Positions 1-10,300 of a stretch of 34,551 nucleotides of DNA are shown here, piece after piece. Positions within the stretch are counted from its first letter, which is position 1; each line of letters opens with the position of its first letter. Position numbers and translations under genes: made by a program. Origin of the DNA: CAZTVF01 sp964616985 (GTDB taxonomy: Bacteria > Planctomycetota > Phycisphaerae > SM23-33); contig CAZTVF010000050.1 of assembly GCA_964616985.1 (NCBI GenBank), positions 1 to 34,551 on the forward strand. Reading direction: 5' to 3'. The notes below the pieces were generated by a model. The model ran no database searches. It was not told the DNA's origin and saw only the letters and a program-made list of their open reading frames with translations.

Positions 1-1065
1 CTTGACGGCCTCCTCCGTGAGGTTGGGATCCTTCATGGCCATGCGGCGTGCGGCGTCGGCCTGCCAGCCCAGCAGCGCGCGGCGGTGCGGGCCCTGCGGG
101 AACTCCTTGAGGTAATACTCGCCGAGCTTGTTGAGGTCCGCCAGCCGCTCGTGATCCGCGAGGTACTTCATGCGCGTGGCCAGGTAGTAAGACACGCTGC
201 CGAAGTTGCCGTAAGTGGCGATGATGTAGTCGTAGGCCGCGTCGGCGCCCTTCGCGTCACCGTTCTGCTGCAGGTACTCGGCGTGCAGCAGCGCCAGCGG
301 GATGCCCCGCGGATCGTCGCCCCAGTCCTGCCGGTAGGCGGCCATCGCCTTGGCGGCCTCGTCGTCCTTGCCCGCCGCCAGCAACAGCCGGTAATGGAAG
401 AACTCCCATTCCGAGTTGAGCTCGCGGTTGATGTCATTCTTCTTCCTGAACATGTTGCCCAGGCTCTTGAGGGCTCGCTGGGCGCGGTCCTGGGTGTCGC
501 AGACGGCCAGCACGTCGTTGAGCCAGTTCTGGTCGTAGATCGGTTCGAGATTCCAGGGCATGCTGTTGCCGTAGCGGGGGCTTCGCCAGTGCGTGCCAAT
601 CCAATGGAAGCCGGGATCGATGCGGATGTTGTTGAGCTCCAGGGGCAGTTCCTTGGCCACCTTCATCATCGAGTCCAGCAGCGTGAGGTACTCGTCGTGC
701 TTCTTGAGCAGCTTGAGGCGACTGAGCTTGGACATGTGCGCGGCGACCCACATGCCGGACCCCTGGAACTTCTTGATCACCATGTTGAGCGATTCGTCAG
801 CGCCGGCGAAATTCTTCTGCTGCGCGCGGCAGTTTGCCAGTTGGACATACGCGGCGGGAATATTCTCGTTCGTCGGGTAGTTCTTGATGAACTCCTCCAG
901 CAGCCCCTGTGCCTGCTGCCAGCCGCTTGCGCGGTACTGGCTCATGGCCGACTCGTAGGTCTTCTTCGCCTGCTCCCAGACGGGCGTCTCCTGGCCCCAA
1001 GCATGCGACCAGAGCATCGCCAAGACCAAAGCCATGACCGCGGAATGGAGCCGAAGAGATTTCAT
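1..1065 (-). CDS. Exported TPR-like repeat protein, C-terminus cut by window edge
   Basis: The frame is open from an ATG at 1065 to the left edge (355 codons), so the C-terminus lies outside the window. The start is supported by a GAGG ribosome site about 6 nt upstream and by a signal peptide right after it (MKSLRLHSAVMALVLAM, then a cut near AWGQ). The mature part begins with a helical repeat resembling TPR/YbgF-type modules. The protein is clearly paralogous to the next gene upstream (1184-3748): both share TYESAMSQY, CDTxDRAQRALK, LRAAGKDDEA/LLAAGKDDEA and DDPxxIxL stretches in the same order. An exported, probably periplasmic, protein-interaction role is inferred. No catalytic motif is visible and the specific function is unknown. 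The pair lies directly downstream of the T2SS operon on the same strand. Confidence 0.82.
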   Translation of the reverse strand, partial: MKSLRLHSAVMALVLAMLWSHAWGQETPVWEQAKKTYESAMSQYRASGWQQAQGLLEEFIKNYPTNENIPAAYVQLANCRAQQKNFAGADESLNMVIKKFQGSGMWVAAHMSKLSRLKLLKKHDEYLTLLDSMMKVAKELPLELNNIRIDPGFHWIGTHWRSPRYGNSMPWNLEPIYDQNWLNDVLAVCDTQDRAQRALKSLGNMFRKKNDINRELNSEWEFFHYRLLLAAGKDDEAAKAMAAYRQDWGDDPRGIPLALLHAEYLQQNGDAKGADAAYDYIIATYGNFGSVSYYLATRMKYLADHERLADLNKLGEYYLKEFPQGPHRRALLGWQADAARRMAMKDPNLTEEAVK

Positions 1066-1183
1066 CTGTACCTCATTTCTTGGCGCCATCGGGCGAGCTT
1101 ACGGGCTCGACCTACATGCGCCGACGTGCCGACAGCAATCCTTCCGCTTAGCTTATCGAGTGGCGCATCGTTCATCAAGATGA

Positions 1184-3748
1184 TCAGGACTTCTTCTTGT
1201 GCTCTTGGGCGATCAGGTTCTCGATGAAGCCCCGGACCGCGCTGGCCGGGTAGTCCTTCGCCAGTCGGGCCCGCACGGTCGGACGCATCGCCGCATTCTT
1301 CCCCTCCTCCTGCAGGACCTTGAGAATCACGTCCTGCGCCTTGGGGATGCTGGCAATATAGCGGTCGACGAACATCGCCGCATTGGGGCCCGCGACCGCC
1401 AGCAACTGCATCACCCGGTCGCACGCCGAGGCCGGCCACGGGTTGTCATCCACCATCTGCTGATACAGCTGCGCCGCCAGGGCATTCTGGCCGCTCTTCT
1501 CATAGAGCGCCGCCCGCAGCCAATTGAACGACCCCTCGCGATAGCCGTCGACCTTCTCCATCTTGTCCGCCAGGGCCAGGCCTTCTTTGAACATCTTGGT
1601 CTGGATCAGCGTGTGCACCACGACCCCCCACTCGAGCCCGCCCAACTGTCGCGCGTGCGTATCCTTGGTGATTCGTTTGTACAGGGCCTCCAGCGCCGCA
1701 CCTGCCTCTCGCTTCTCGAACATCAGCGTGATGTCCGTCATCGCGTACGCCCATCGCATTTCCGGATCGGCCGTCTGCTCCTGGATCAGCCGGACCACTT
1801 CATTGCAGTCGTCCCAACAGACCACCTGGTTGGGCTCCTTCTCGTTGGGCCCCTGGCGATAGGCCCGCAGCGCCCACGTCCACATCAGCCGCTGGGGCCA
1901 GTGGCCCTCGAACTTCTTCGCCTTCTCCATCCAATAGTCGCCGCTCTGCTTGTTGTCGGCCTTCATCGCGCCCAGTTCGTGGGAGCCAACGATCTGGATC
2001 GAGCGAAGATCTCCGCGGCCGGCAGACTCCTCGTACTTCATGCGAATAATCTTATCCCGGCCTTCCGCGTCCTTCATCGCGCCGTACGCTGCCAGCCGGC
2101 TATCGCACCAATCGAAGCCGTAGTCGTTCCCGGGGAAACGCTCCCTCAGCTGGTCGAGCATCGCCCCAAGTTCGTCATACTTGCGGCCGGTCGTCAAGGC
2201 CTTGACCTGTGTGAGCATCACATCCTCGACCAGCGGGTGTCGGCCGAAGCGATTGATCATCTCGTTGGCCCAGCGATCGCGCGGCTCGGGCTGGACCTTT
2301 GCGTAGTAGTAGTCCACGAGCAACTTCAGGGCCGTCACGGCCTCGGCCGAGGCGGGATGCTTCTGGAGGAACTCATTGCCGATCTCCTCCATGAAGCGGA
2401 CCTGCTCCTCCTTAATCCGTCCCTTGAGGACCTTGAGGAGTTCCCCCGCCGGGCCGTTGGGGTCGGCCGCCGGAATCTTGTATTTCGTCTTGGCAGCTTC
2501 GAGGATCGGCGCGTACATCTTGCCGCGGGCCGTCCAGTTCTGGATAGCCTGGTAGGTGTTGGCGCACCAGCGGCTGTCGTCCAGCAGCGACACTTCCAGC
2601 AGCTTGGCCGCCTCCTCATGCTTGCCCATCTCCACCAGCAGGTCGCTGTTCCACTGCCGGCCAAAGGCGCTGTCCTTGCCCGTGTGCTTCTCGATCAGTG
2701 CTTGCGAATCGGCCAGGGCGGTCGCATCGCCCTTGAGCACCGCCGGGCGGAGCCTGGCCAGCCGGGCCCCAAAGATGCCCCACGACTGCGAGCCCTTGGG
2801 GAAGTCTTTGAGATAGGCATCGGCGACGGCGTCCCAGTCGGCCCAGCGGCCTCGCTGGCTGAGATAGGCCAGGCGGCGGCCGATGAACTCCGACAAGCTG
2901 TAGTTGCCGGCGTACTTCTTGGTGATGGCCTCCCACGCGCGGTCGAAGGCCTTGTCATCGCGATCTGCCGCGGCGGCATCCGCCAACTGCAGCCAGAGTT
3001 GAATCGCCGACGGATCGTTGCCCCAGTCGTCAACATATGCGTCGAGCGTCTTGCCCGCCTCGTCATCCTTGCCGGCGGCGCGCAGAAGCATCACATGAAC
3101 GAACTGCCATTCGACATAGCTCGACCGCTTCTTCTTGAATGTCGGGGTGAGGATCTTCAGGGCTCGCTGGGCGCGATCGGGGGTGTCGCACATCCGCAGC
3201 AACTGCCGCTCGCCGCCGGGGGCAATCGTCGCCGGGGCCCAGGGCAGGTGATCAAACCCGACCCAGCGATTGGACCGCCCGCTGTTGTACCACGTATGCG
3301 AGGGCTCCTGCATCCAGCAGCCCAGGAAGTCCAGGGGCACTTCCTTGCACACCCGCGACATGGTCTCCAGCAGATCGAGGTACTCGTCGCCGTCCTTCTT
3401 GCCGGCTGCGGCGCCAAGCTTGGAACTGTAGGCGACAAACCACGTGGGCGAGTTGGGGAACCGTCTGATGACCTCGTCGATCGCATCTTCCCAGCCTTTG
3501 CGGTTCTTGAGGCTCGCCCGGCAGTGGGCCAGTTGCAGGTGCGCGTACGGCACCATTTCGTGGCTGGGGAACTTGCGGATGAATTCCTCGAACAGCCCCT
3601 GGGCCTGGCCGTGCAGGTTCTGCTTGTACTGGCTCATGGCCGATTCGTAGGTCTTGGAGGCCTGATCCCACAACGGCACGTCGTCGGCCCGCGCCGCCTG
3701 CGATGCCAAGACGACGGCAAGCCCTGCGACCACCCATGCATGTTTCAT
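1184..3748 (-). CDS. Exported TPR-like repeat protein (854 aa)
   Basis: I place the start at the ATG at 3748, not at the longer frame start at 3814, because AGGAG lies 8 nt upstream of 3748 and a good signal peptide follows (MKHAWVVAGLAVVLASQAARA, cut before DDVPLW). The mature protein is a long run of helical hairpins typical of TPR-like solenoids. An N-terminal module (about residues 25-100) resembles the YbgF/outer-membrane-assembly-lipoprotein TPR type, as in GQAQGLFEEFIRKFPS. It is a tandem paralogue of the partial gene at 1-1065. A TATGAT -10-like hexamer at 3815-3810 could serve its own promoter, but I see no convincing -35. The spacing to the upstream lipoprotein gene is 97 nt, so it may be a separate unit. 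The function is not recognisable; a periplasmic scaffold or adaptor is plausible but inferred. Confidence 0.88.
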   Translation of the reverse strand: MKHAWVVAGLAVVLASQAARADDVPLWDQASKTYESAMSQYKQNLHGQAQGLFEEFIRKFPSHEMVPYAHLQLAHCRASLKNRKGWEDAIDEVIRRFPNSPTWFVAYSSKLGAAAGKKDGDEYLDLLETMSRVCKEVPLDFLGCWMQEPSHTWYNSGRSNRWVGFDHLPWAPATIAPGGERQLLRMCDTPDRAQRALKILTPTFKKKRSSYVEWQFVHVMLLRAAGKDDEAGKTLDAYVDDWGNDPSAIQLWLQLADAAAADRDDKAFDRAWEAITKKYAGNYSLSEFIGRRLAYLSQRGRWADWDAVADAYLKDFPKGSQSWGIFGARLARLRPAVLKGDATALADSQALIEKHTGKDSAFGRQWNSDLLVEMGKHEEAAKLLEVSLLDDSRWCANTYQAIQNWTARGKMYAPILEAAKTKYKIPAADPNGPAGELLKVLKGRIKEEQVRFMEEIGNEFLQKHPASAEAVTALKLLVDYYYAKVQPEPRDRWANEMINRFGRHPLVEDVMLTQVKALTTGRKYDELGAMLDQLRERFPGNDYGFDWCDSRLAAYGAMKDAEGRDKIIRMKYEESAGRGDLRSIQIVGSHELGAMKADNKQSGDYWMEKAKKFEGHWPQRLMWTWALRAYRQGPNEKEPNQVVCWDDCNEVVRLIQEQTADPEMRWAYAMTDITLMFEKREAGAALEALYKRITKDTHARQLGGLEWGVVVHTLIQTKMFKEGLALADKMEKVDGYREGSFNWLRAALYEKSGQNALAAQLYQQMVDDNPWPASACDRVMQLLAVAGPNAAMFVDRYIASIPKAQDVILKVLQEEGKNAAMRPTVRARLAKDYPASAVRGFIENLIAQEHKKKS

Positions 3749-3845
3749 TGAGGCTGCTCCTGAGTTGGCTTTGGGGGCGGGAAGTGCGCACACCCATCCG
3801 CGGTTGTCTATCATAACCCGCGGGGGGATCGCAAGGACTGTTTTT

Positions 3846-4343
3846 TTACAGCGGCTTGAGCGGGACGTTCACGGGCGCGGAGTACACCGGCCGGCCCTGA
3901 GGGGGAAGGTACTTGGCCACCAGCGTCAGGATCGGGCTCATCGGGGGCGTGGGCCCCCAGGGCAGCACGAAACGATAGGTCAGCATTCCGTACTCGTTGA
4001 CCCCCAGCACCCGGGCCAGTTCCCCGGCTGTAAAGGTCCATTCGCGATCCGGCTTGAGGTTGGCGACCGTGTCGCCCGATACCCGCCGATCGAACATCAT
4101 CAGCACCAGCGTGCCGTTGACGGCGACGGGCTTGTCGCGATCCTCGCGAGTAAACAGCACTGCCGTCAGTAGGCCGTCATAGCCCGGCAATCCGTCGAGG
4201 TCGACTGCCGCCTGCATGGGCATCATCAAGTGCACCGCGTCGACCTGAGCCAGGGGCTCGGGGCCGCCGCTCTCGCCGGGGCCCCCGCATCCGCACAAGG
4301 CGACGAGGCATACTGCGGATATCGCCAGAACTCTCATGCTCAT
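3846..4343 (-). CDS. Small lipoprotein translationally coupled to gspD; candidate pilotin
   Basis: This 165-aa protein begins MSMRVLAISAVCLVALCGC. It has a short basic n-region, a hydrophobic core and a lipobox-like L-C-G-C with the lipidated Cys at about residue 19, followed by a Gly/Glu/Pro-rich linker. The rest is a compact beta-rich domain that I do not recognise. Its ATG overlaps the gspD stop codon as ATGA (4343-4340), so the two are probably translationally coupled; M3 is an alternative start. Secretins commonly need a small lipoprotein (pilotin, GspS/PilW/PilF type) for outer-membrane delivery. Position and lipidation suggest such a role here, but there is no recognisable sequence match to a pilotin family. 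Alternatively it is an unrelated lipoprotein that merely shares the operon. Confidence 0.8.
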   Translation of the reverse strand: MSMRVLAISAVCLVALCGCGGPGESGGPEPLAQVDAVHLMMPMQAAVDLDGLPGYDGLLTAVLFTREDRDKPVAVNGTLVLMMFDRRVSGDTVANLKPDREWTFTAGELARVLGVNEYGMLTYRFVLPWGPTPPMSPILTLVAKYLPPQGRPVYSAPVNVPLKPL

Positions 4344-7300
4344 TTGGACTCACTGCCGTTGGAACGCGGGGCCGGGATCGGGCAATCGGTGGAGTCGGGA
4401 ACAAGACTGCCCGGGGTGATGTACGGCTGCGACGTCGCCATCTTCCGCGGCCCCATCAGCGTCTCCAGCGGCGCGAACAGGTTGTTCTTCGTCTCGTCAC
4501 GTTCCAAAGACTTCAACAACTTCAACTCGCGCTTCTGTTCCTCGGTGATCACGTCGCAGCGGGTCGCCTCGCCCTGGATCACGCGAGGCGTGAGGATAAT
4601 CAGCAACTCCGTGCGTACCTTGGTCACGGTCGTGCTCTTGAAGAGGCTGCCCAGCAGCGGGATGTCCCCGAGGACCGGAACCTTCTTGTCACGGTTGTCA
4701 TCCATGGTCGTGATCAGGCCGCCCAGCACGATCGTATGCCCGTCCTGAACCGTCACGGTCGTGGAAGCCTCGCGGGTGTTGAACACCGTCGCCGCCAGGC
4801 CGGTCCCCAACTGAACCGTGGAGGAACTGACGGAAGAGATCTCGGGCTTGACCACCAGCTTCACGAAGCCCTCGGGATTGATGCGCGGCGTGACGTCCAG
4901 CATGATGCCCACATCGCGGTAGTCCAGCGTGTTGAGCACCGCGCCGGTGTCGGTCGTTCGGCTGTCGCGGATGTATGGAACGCGCTGGCCCACGTTGATG
5001 TGCGCCAGCTGGTTGTCCTGGGCCAGCACCTGCGGCCGCGAGAGAACTTCCAGCTTGCCGGAACTCTGCAGGGCACGCAGGAAGAAGCTGATGTCCCCGC
5101 CGGTGACTGACACGTTGAAGCCGCCGTTGGCCGAGTAGTCGCTCTTGAGGCCGAAGTTCGTGCCCGTGCCGACGGTGTAGTCGCCGTACTTGTGACTGAA
5201 CGAGCCCTCGACGCCCAGCGACGTCTTGTCATCCAGGGTCACCTCCGCCAGCAGCACCTGCACCAGCACCTGCGGCGGGGCCTCGTCCAGTTCCTTGATC
5301 ATGTCCGAGACGATGCTGAAATACCGGGGACTGGCCGAGATCAACAGCGTGTTGCCCTTGTCGAGCACGCCCTCGGACGGAACGGCCACCACGGCGACTT
5401 CACGTTCGAGCAGCCGCTGGGCGGCGCCCATCTTGTCGTTGCCCAAGGCCGCCACCAGCCGCTGACGCTCCTGGTCCAGGAAATTCCGCAGGGCCGTCTG
5501 CACATCCGACGCACGGGCGTTATGCAGGCGGTAGACCTGCGTCTGACGTTCCATCGCCGGGCTCGCGTCGAGGCCCTCGATGACCTTGGCGCATAGCTCG
5601 ACATACTGCTTCGTCCCACCGATCAGCAGGCTGTTCGTCCGCACATCGACGGTCACTGTGAGGGTGTATTGCTCGGCGTTGCCGATGGTGGCCGAAGCGC
5701 TGGGGTTGTCACCCGAGGGTTGGGTGGTGGCCACCAGCGTGTAGTTCACAGCACGGTTGTTGGTCGTCGCACCGGCCTTGAGGCGGAAGAGCTCCGACAG
5801 CACGTCCGACATCTGCCGGGCGTCGGCGTTCTTCAGCGCGAACATGCGGATTTCCGCCGCCCGCGGCTGGCCGTTGTCCATCGCCTTGATCAGATTCTCC
5901 AGCAGGGGCATGCTCGAGACCGGCGCCGAGATCACCAGTGAATTCGTCCGCTTGTCGGGCGTGATCAGCACGCCTTCCTGCAGGGCACTGGCCACCAGCT
6001 CCTTGCCTTCCGGCGTGCGGGTGATGAACTGCATGAGGCTCTGGCCCTTGAGCAGCTGCGGGTTGGGGCTCACGAGCTTCTTGGTCAGCGTGTCGGTGAG
6101 GATCGTGCTCAGTTCGGTGGCGTCGGCGTTGCTCAGCGGGAAGACGCGGATCTCCGTCACGCGACCGACGGCCTCGCCGTCCAACTGCGTGATGACTTCC
6201 TGGATCCGCTTCATGTCCCCCTCGCCGGCGATGACGATTACGGCATTCATGCGGTCATCGGCGCTGACCGTGATGCCCGCGGGGCTGAGGCTGGAATTCG
6301 ACGTGCCGCCGGCGGCCGTGCCTGTGTACAGGTTGCGCACCACGTTGGCCACCTGCGTTGCGTCCGCCTTCTGCAGCGGGAACACCTGCAGGTTCGTGCC
6401 CTCGCCCGGCATCACGTCCAGCCGCTGGATCAGCAGTTCGGCCAGCTTCATGTCCTCGGCCGAGGCACTGACGATCAGGGCGTTCGCCACCTGGTTGGCC
6501 ACGAGCGTCACGGGGTCCTTCGTCTGCCCGGGCCGCACGACGCGCTGGTCGAAGAGCTTCTGCAGCGTCGCCTGCAGGACGGTGGCGGTGGCGTGCTTGA
6601 GGGGGTAAATCTGGAAGTTGCCCGACGGGATCACGTCCTTGGCGTCGAGCTTCTCGATCATGGCCTTGACGCTGGCGAAGCTTTCCTTGCTGCCCGCCAC
6701 CAGGAGGCTGTTGGTGCGTGCGTCGGAAGAGACGACGACGGGCATGCTCTTGCCCGTATCGCCGGCGGAGACTTCGGCCTGTCGCTTGGCGTTGTAGAAC
6801 TGCTGCAGCACGGGCCCGACGCGGGTGGCGTCGGCGTATTCCAGCGTGAAGATCTGGATGTCGGACAGCATGTTGACGCTGTCGGAGGAGTCGACCTTCT
6901 TGATGATCTCTTCGAGCACGGCGAAGTTTTCCTTGCTCGCCGAGACGATCAGCACGTTGGTCCGCGTGTCGACGGCGATGGAGATCTTCTCCCGCGCCGC
7001 CAGCGCCGCATTGCCGGCCGCCGCCGTCACACCGGGCTTATACAGGCCTTTGGCGACCAGGCCCTGCAGCATCGTCGAGACGCGCGTCGCGTCGGAGTTC
7101 TTCAGCGGGTACAGCCGCACCACGCCCGTCTCGGCCGGCGGCTCGATGTCCACCTTCTCCAGCAGGCCCTTGATGAGTTCGAGGTTCTCCTTGCTGGCCG
7201 AGAGGATCAGGGAGTTGGAGACCGCGTCGCTCGAGACGTCCACGCGGTCCTGCGGGTTGGGGGCCTGCCCCGGCAGGGTCATGCTCGTCAGGCGGGCGGC

Positions 7301-10300
7301 GAATAGCGTGCGGATCGTGTTGCCCACGATGCCCGCGTCATTGAACTTCATCGGCAGCACCACCAGTTGCACGGTGGGGTCGTTCAGCTTGACGTCCAGC
7401 TTCTCCAGCAGGCTCTTGAGCACGACGCTGTCGTCCTGGTTCGCGGCGATCATCAGGCTGTTGGTCCGCAGGTCGGCCAGGATGATGGGCTTTTGCTTCT
7501 GCACGTCGGGCGTGCGGGCGGCGGCATAGCGCTGATTGAACAGGTTCATCAGCGTGGCCGCGAGGTTGCCGGCGTTGGCTTCCTTCAGCGGCATCAACTG
7601 TATCTGACCACTAAGGGCGGGGCTGGCGCCGTCGAGCTGCTCGGCGATCTCCTTGACGAGCTGGAAGCCCTCGGCTGAGCCGCCGATGATCAGGGCGTTG
7701 GAGCGGGCGTCGGCGGCGATGATGACGCGCAGGGCCTCGGAGTCCTTGGCCGATACGCTGGCCAGACGCTGCACGCGCGCGTCCATCATCTTCTGGATGG
7801 TCGCCGCCAGCGAGGGGGCGTCGGCGTTCTTCAGGGCCAGCAGGCGGATGTCGCGCAGCTCCACGGGCGTCTTCTCGTCCAGCCGCTTGAGCAGCACGTC
7901 CAGCAGTGCGAAGGTGTTCTCGCTGCCGGAGACGATCAGGGCATTGGTGCGGGTGTCGACGGTAACGGTGGGCTTGTCCTCATCGCGCACGAACTTGGCG
8001 TTGGGTCCGGTGTACAGCGTGGAGATCACTGTCTGAAGCCGCGAGGCGTCGGCGTTGATCAGCGGGAAGATCCGCACGGTGTTCATGCTTCCGGCCCCGG
8101 GCACGTCCAACGTGGTGATCACGTCGGCGATCAGGGGCATCACATCGGTGCGGGCGGCGATGATGAGGATATTGGTCGTCTGGTCGGCCTGGATCGTCAG
8201 GGCGGAGCGGGTCTTGGGAATCTCGCTCTGGTGGCCTTCCTTCTTGTCCAGGATCGTCTTGAGGCGGGTGACCTGCGTCCGCAGGCCTTCGGTGCCGGCG
8301 GCGGCGGCGCCCTCGGCGAACACCGACTGCAGCAGCGGGACCATCCTCACCGCATCGGCGCACTTGAGCCGGAACAGCTTGACTTCGGTGACGAACTTGC
8401 CGTCATCGCGGTCCAGATCCTTGCAGATCAGTTCAGCCAGGGCCAGCGTCTCGTCCGTGCCGGCCAACACCAGCGTGTTGGTGCGCGCGTCGGCGGAGAC
8501 GTTCAGCGGGTTGACCAGCCCCTTGCCCGAGGCGCTGTCGGGCTCGGCCTTGCCGGCCACGGTCGTTCCGGGCTTGCCGGCCAGGTTCTTGCCCTGGGCG
8601 AAGATGTCTTTCAGCGTGGCCGCAACTCCCGTGGCATCGGCGTACTTGAGCCGCAGGATCCGCACCTTGACGCCGTCGGCCAACGGCACGGTGTCCAGCA
8701 GTTCCACGATCGACCGCATGGCCTTGAGGTTGTCGGGCGTCGACGTGATCAGCAGCGAGTTGGAGCCCTGCGGTGCGGTGGAGTCCGCCGTCACCTTGAT
8801 GGGCTTGGACAGGTCCAGTTCGGGCACTTCATCGGCCACCGCGCTGCGGACGCGCAGCAGGCGAATCTGTTCCTGCAGGGCGCGGGCCTCGGGCGTGACC
8901 GCACCGGCGACGCCGGGCCGCAGCATCTCGGTCAGCACTGCGGCCAGGTGCGTCGCGTCGGCCTTCTTCAGCGGGATCACCAGCACCTCGGCCGCCTCGA
9001 ACTGCGCAGGCTTGTCGAGTTCCTTGATGATCTTGTCCAGCTGGTCGAACGTGTTTCCGCGCGCGAAGACGATCAGCGAACGCGACCGCTCGTCGGCCCG
9101 CACGTCGATGGCCTCGCCGGGACGCTGCAGCTTGATCTGCGCCACCATCTGCTGCAGGGTGGGCAGGATCTTCGTGGGCATCGTGTTGGTCAGGGCGTAA
9201 ATGCGGAACTGCAGGTCGGGGGCGACCTCGGCGCGATCGAGCTGCTCGATCAGGCCCGCGATCTCCTCCATCTTTTCCTTCGAGGCCGAGACCACGATCG
9301 CATCCGTCTGCGGCAGGGCCGAGACCGCGACCGCGTCCTCCGGACGGGCGGCCGTACCGGTGCGGCCGCTGATGGCGTAGGTCTGTGTGAGGGCGGTGGC
9401 GACGCGGACATTGGTGGTGTTCTTCACGACAAACACCTTCACCTGGCGCTTCGTCTTGCTGGCGGCCTCTTCCAGGGCGGCGACAAGCTTGAGGATCGCC
9501 TCGTAGTCTTCATCGGAGGCCGAGACGATCAGGGCCCGCTGGTTGGGCAGGACGGAGGTCTCTATGCTGCCGCTCTTGATCGTGCCGCCCGAAGCGCCCG
9601 CGCCGCCGGAGGCCACGCCGCGCGCCCCGCCGGCAGCTGGACGCGGCGTCGGGGCCGACAGGCGGATCGTCGAATCTCCGTGGCCGCCGTACAACTGGTC
9701 AATCGCCCGCTGTACGTCGGTGGGATCGGCGTGGTCGACGGTGATGATTCTCATGCGGCCGCGGGCGGGCTTGAGCTTCTCGATCTCGCCCACCCACCCC
9801 TGCACCTGCTCGTACATGTCCTTGGTGGTGGAAAGCACGATGGCGTTGGCGCGGTCATCGGACGACACGGCCAGCGGATCGAGCGCCCGCTTATCCTTGG
9901 TGGCGGCGGTTTGCTGTTGCTGGTACAGGCTCTTGATCATGGCGGCCACGTCGGCGGCCAGGCCATTGGTCAGCGGAATGATGTACACCTTGCCCGCTGT
10001 CTCCGGCACGACCTGGTCCAGTTCCTTGGCCATCGCGACCATCTTGTCCAGTTCGCCGCCGGGGCCGCTGAGGATCAGGGCGTTGGTGCTGGCGTCGGCC
10101 GCCACCGCCAACTGCGGCTGCTGCGCCTGCTTGGGCTTGGCGGCGACGATCTTGGACATCGCCGCGGCCAGGTCAACCGCCTTGGCGTTCTTGAGCACCA
10201 GCAGTTCCGTCCGCAGACCGCCGGTGTCGGTGTCGAGCTTGGCGATCATCTCCTGCACACGCTTGGTGTTCGCCTCATTGGCCGTCACCACGATGGAGTT

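Noticed and set aside
3838..3848. T-run at 3840-3847 as an intrinsic terminator of the T2SS operon
   Set aside because: The run is on the plus strand overlapping the lipoprotein stop codon. On the transcribed strand it reads as A's, with no GC hairpin in front of a U-run.
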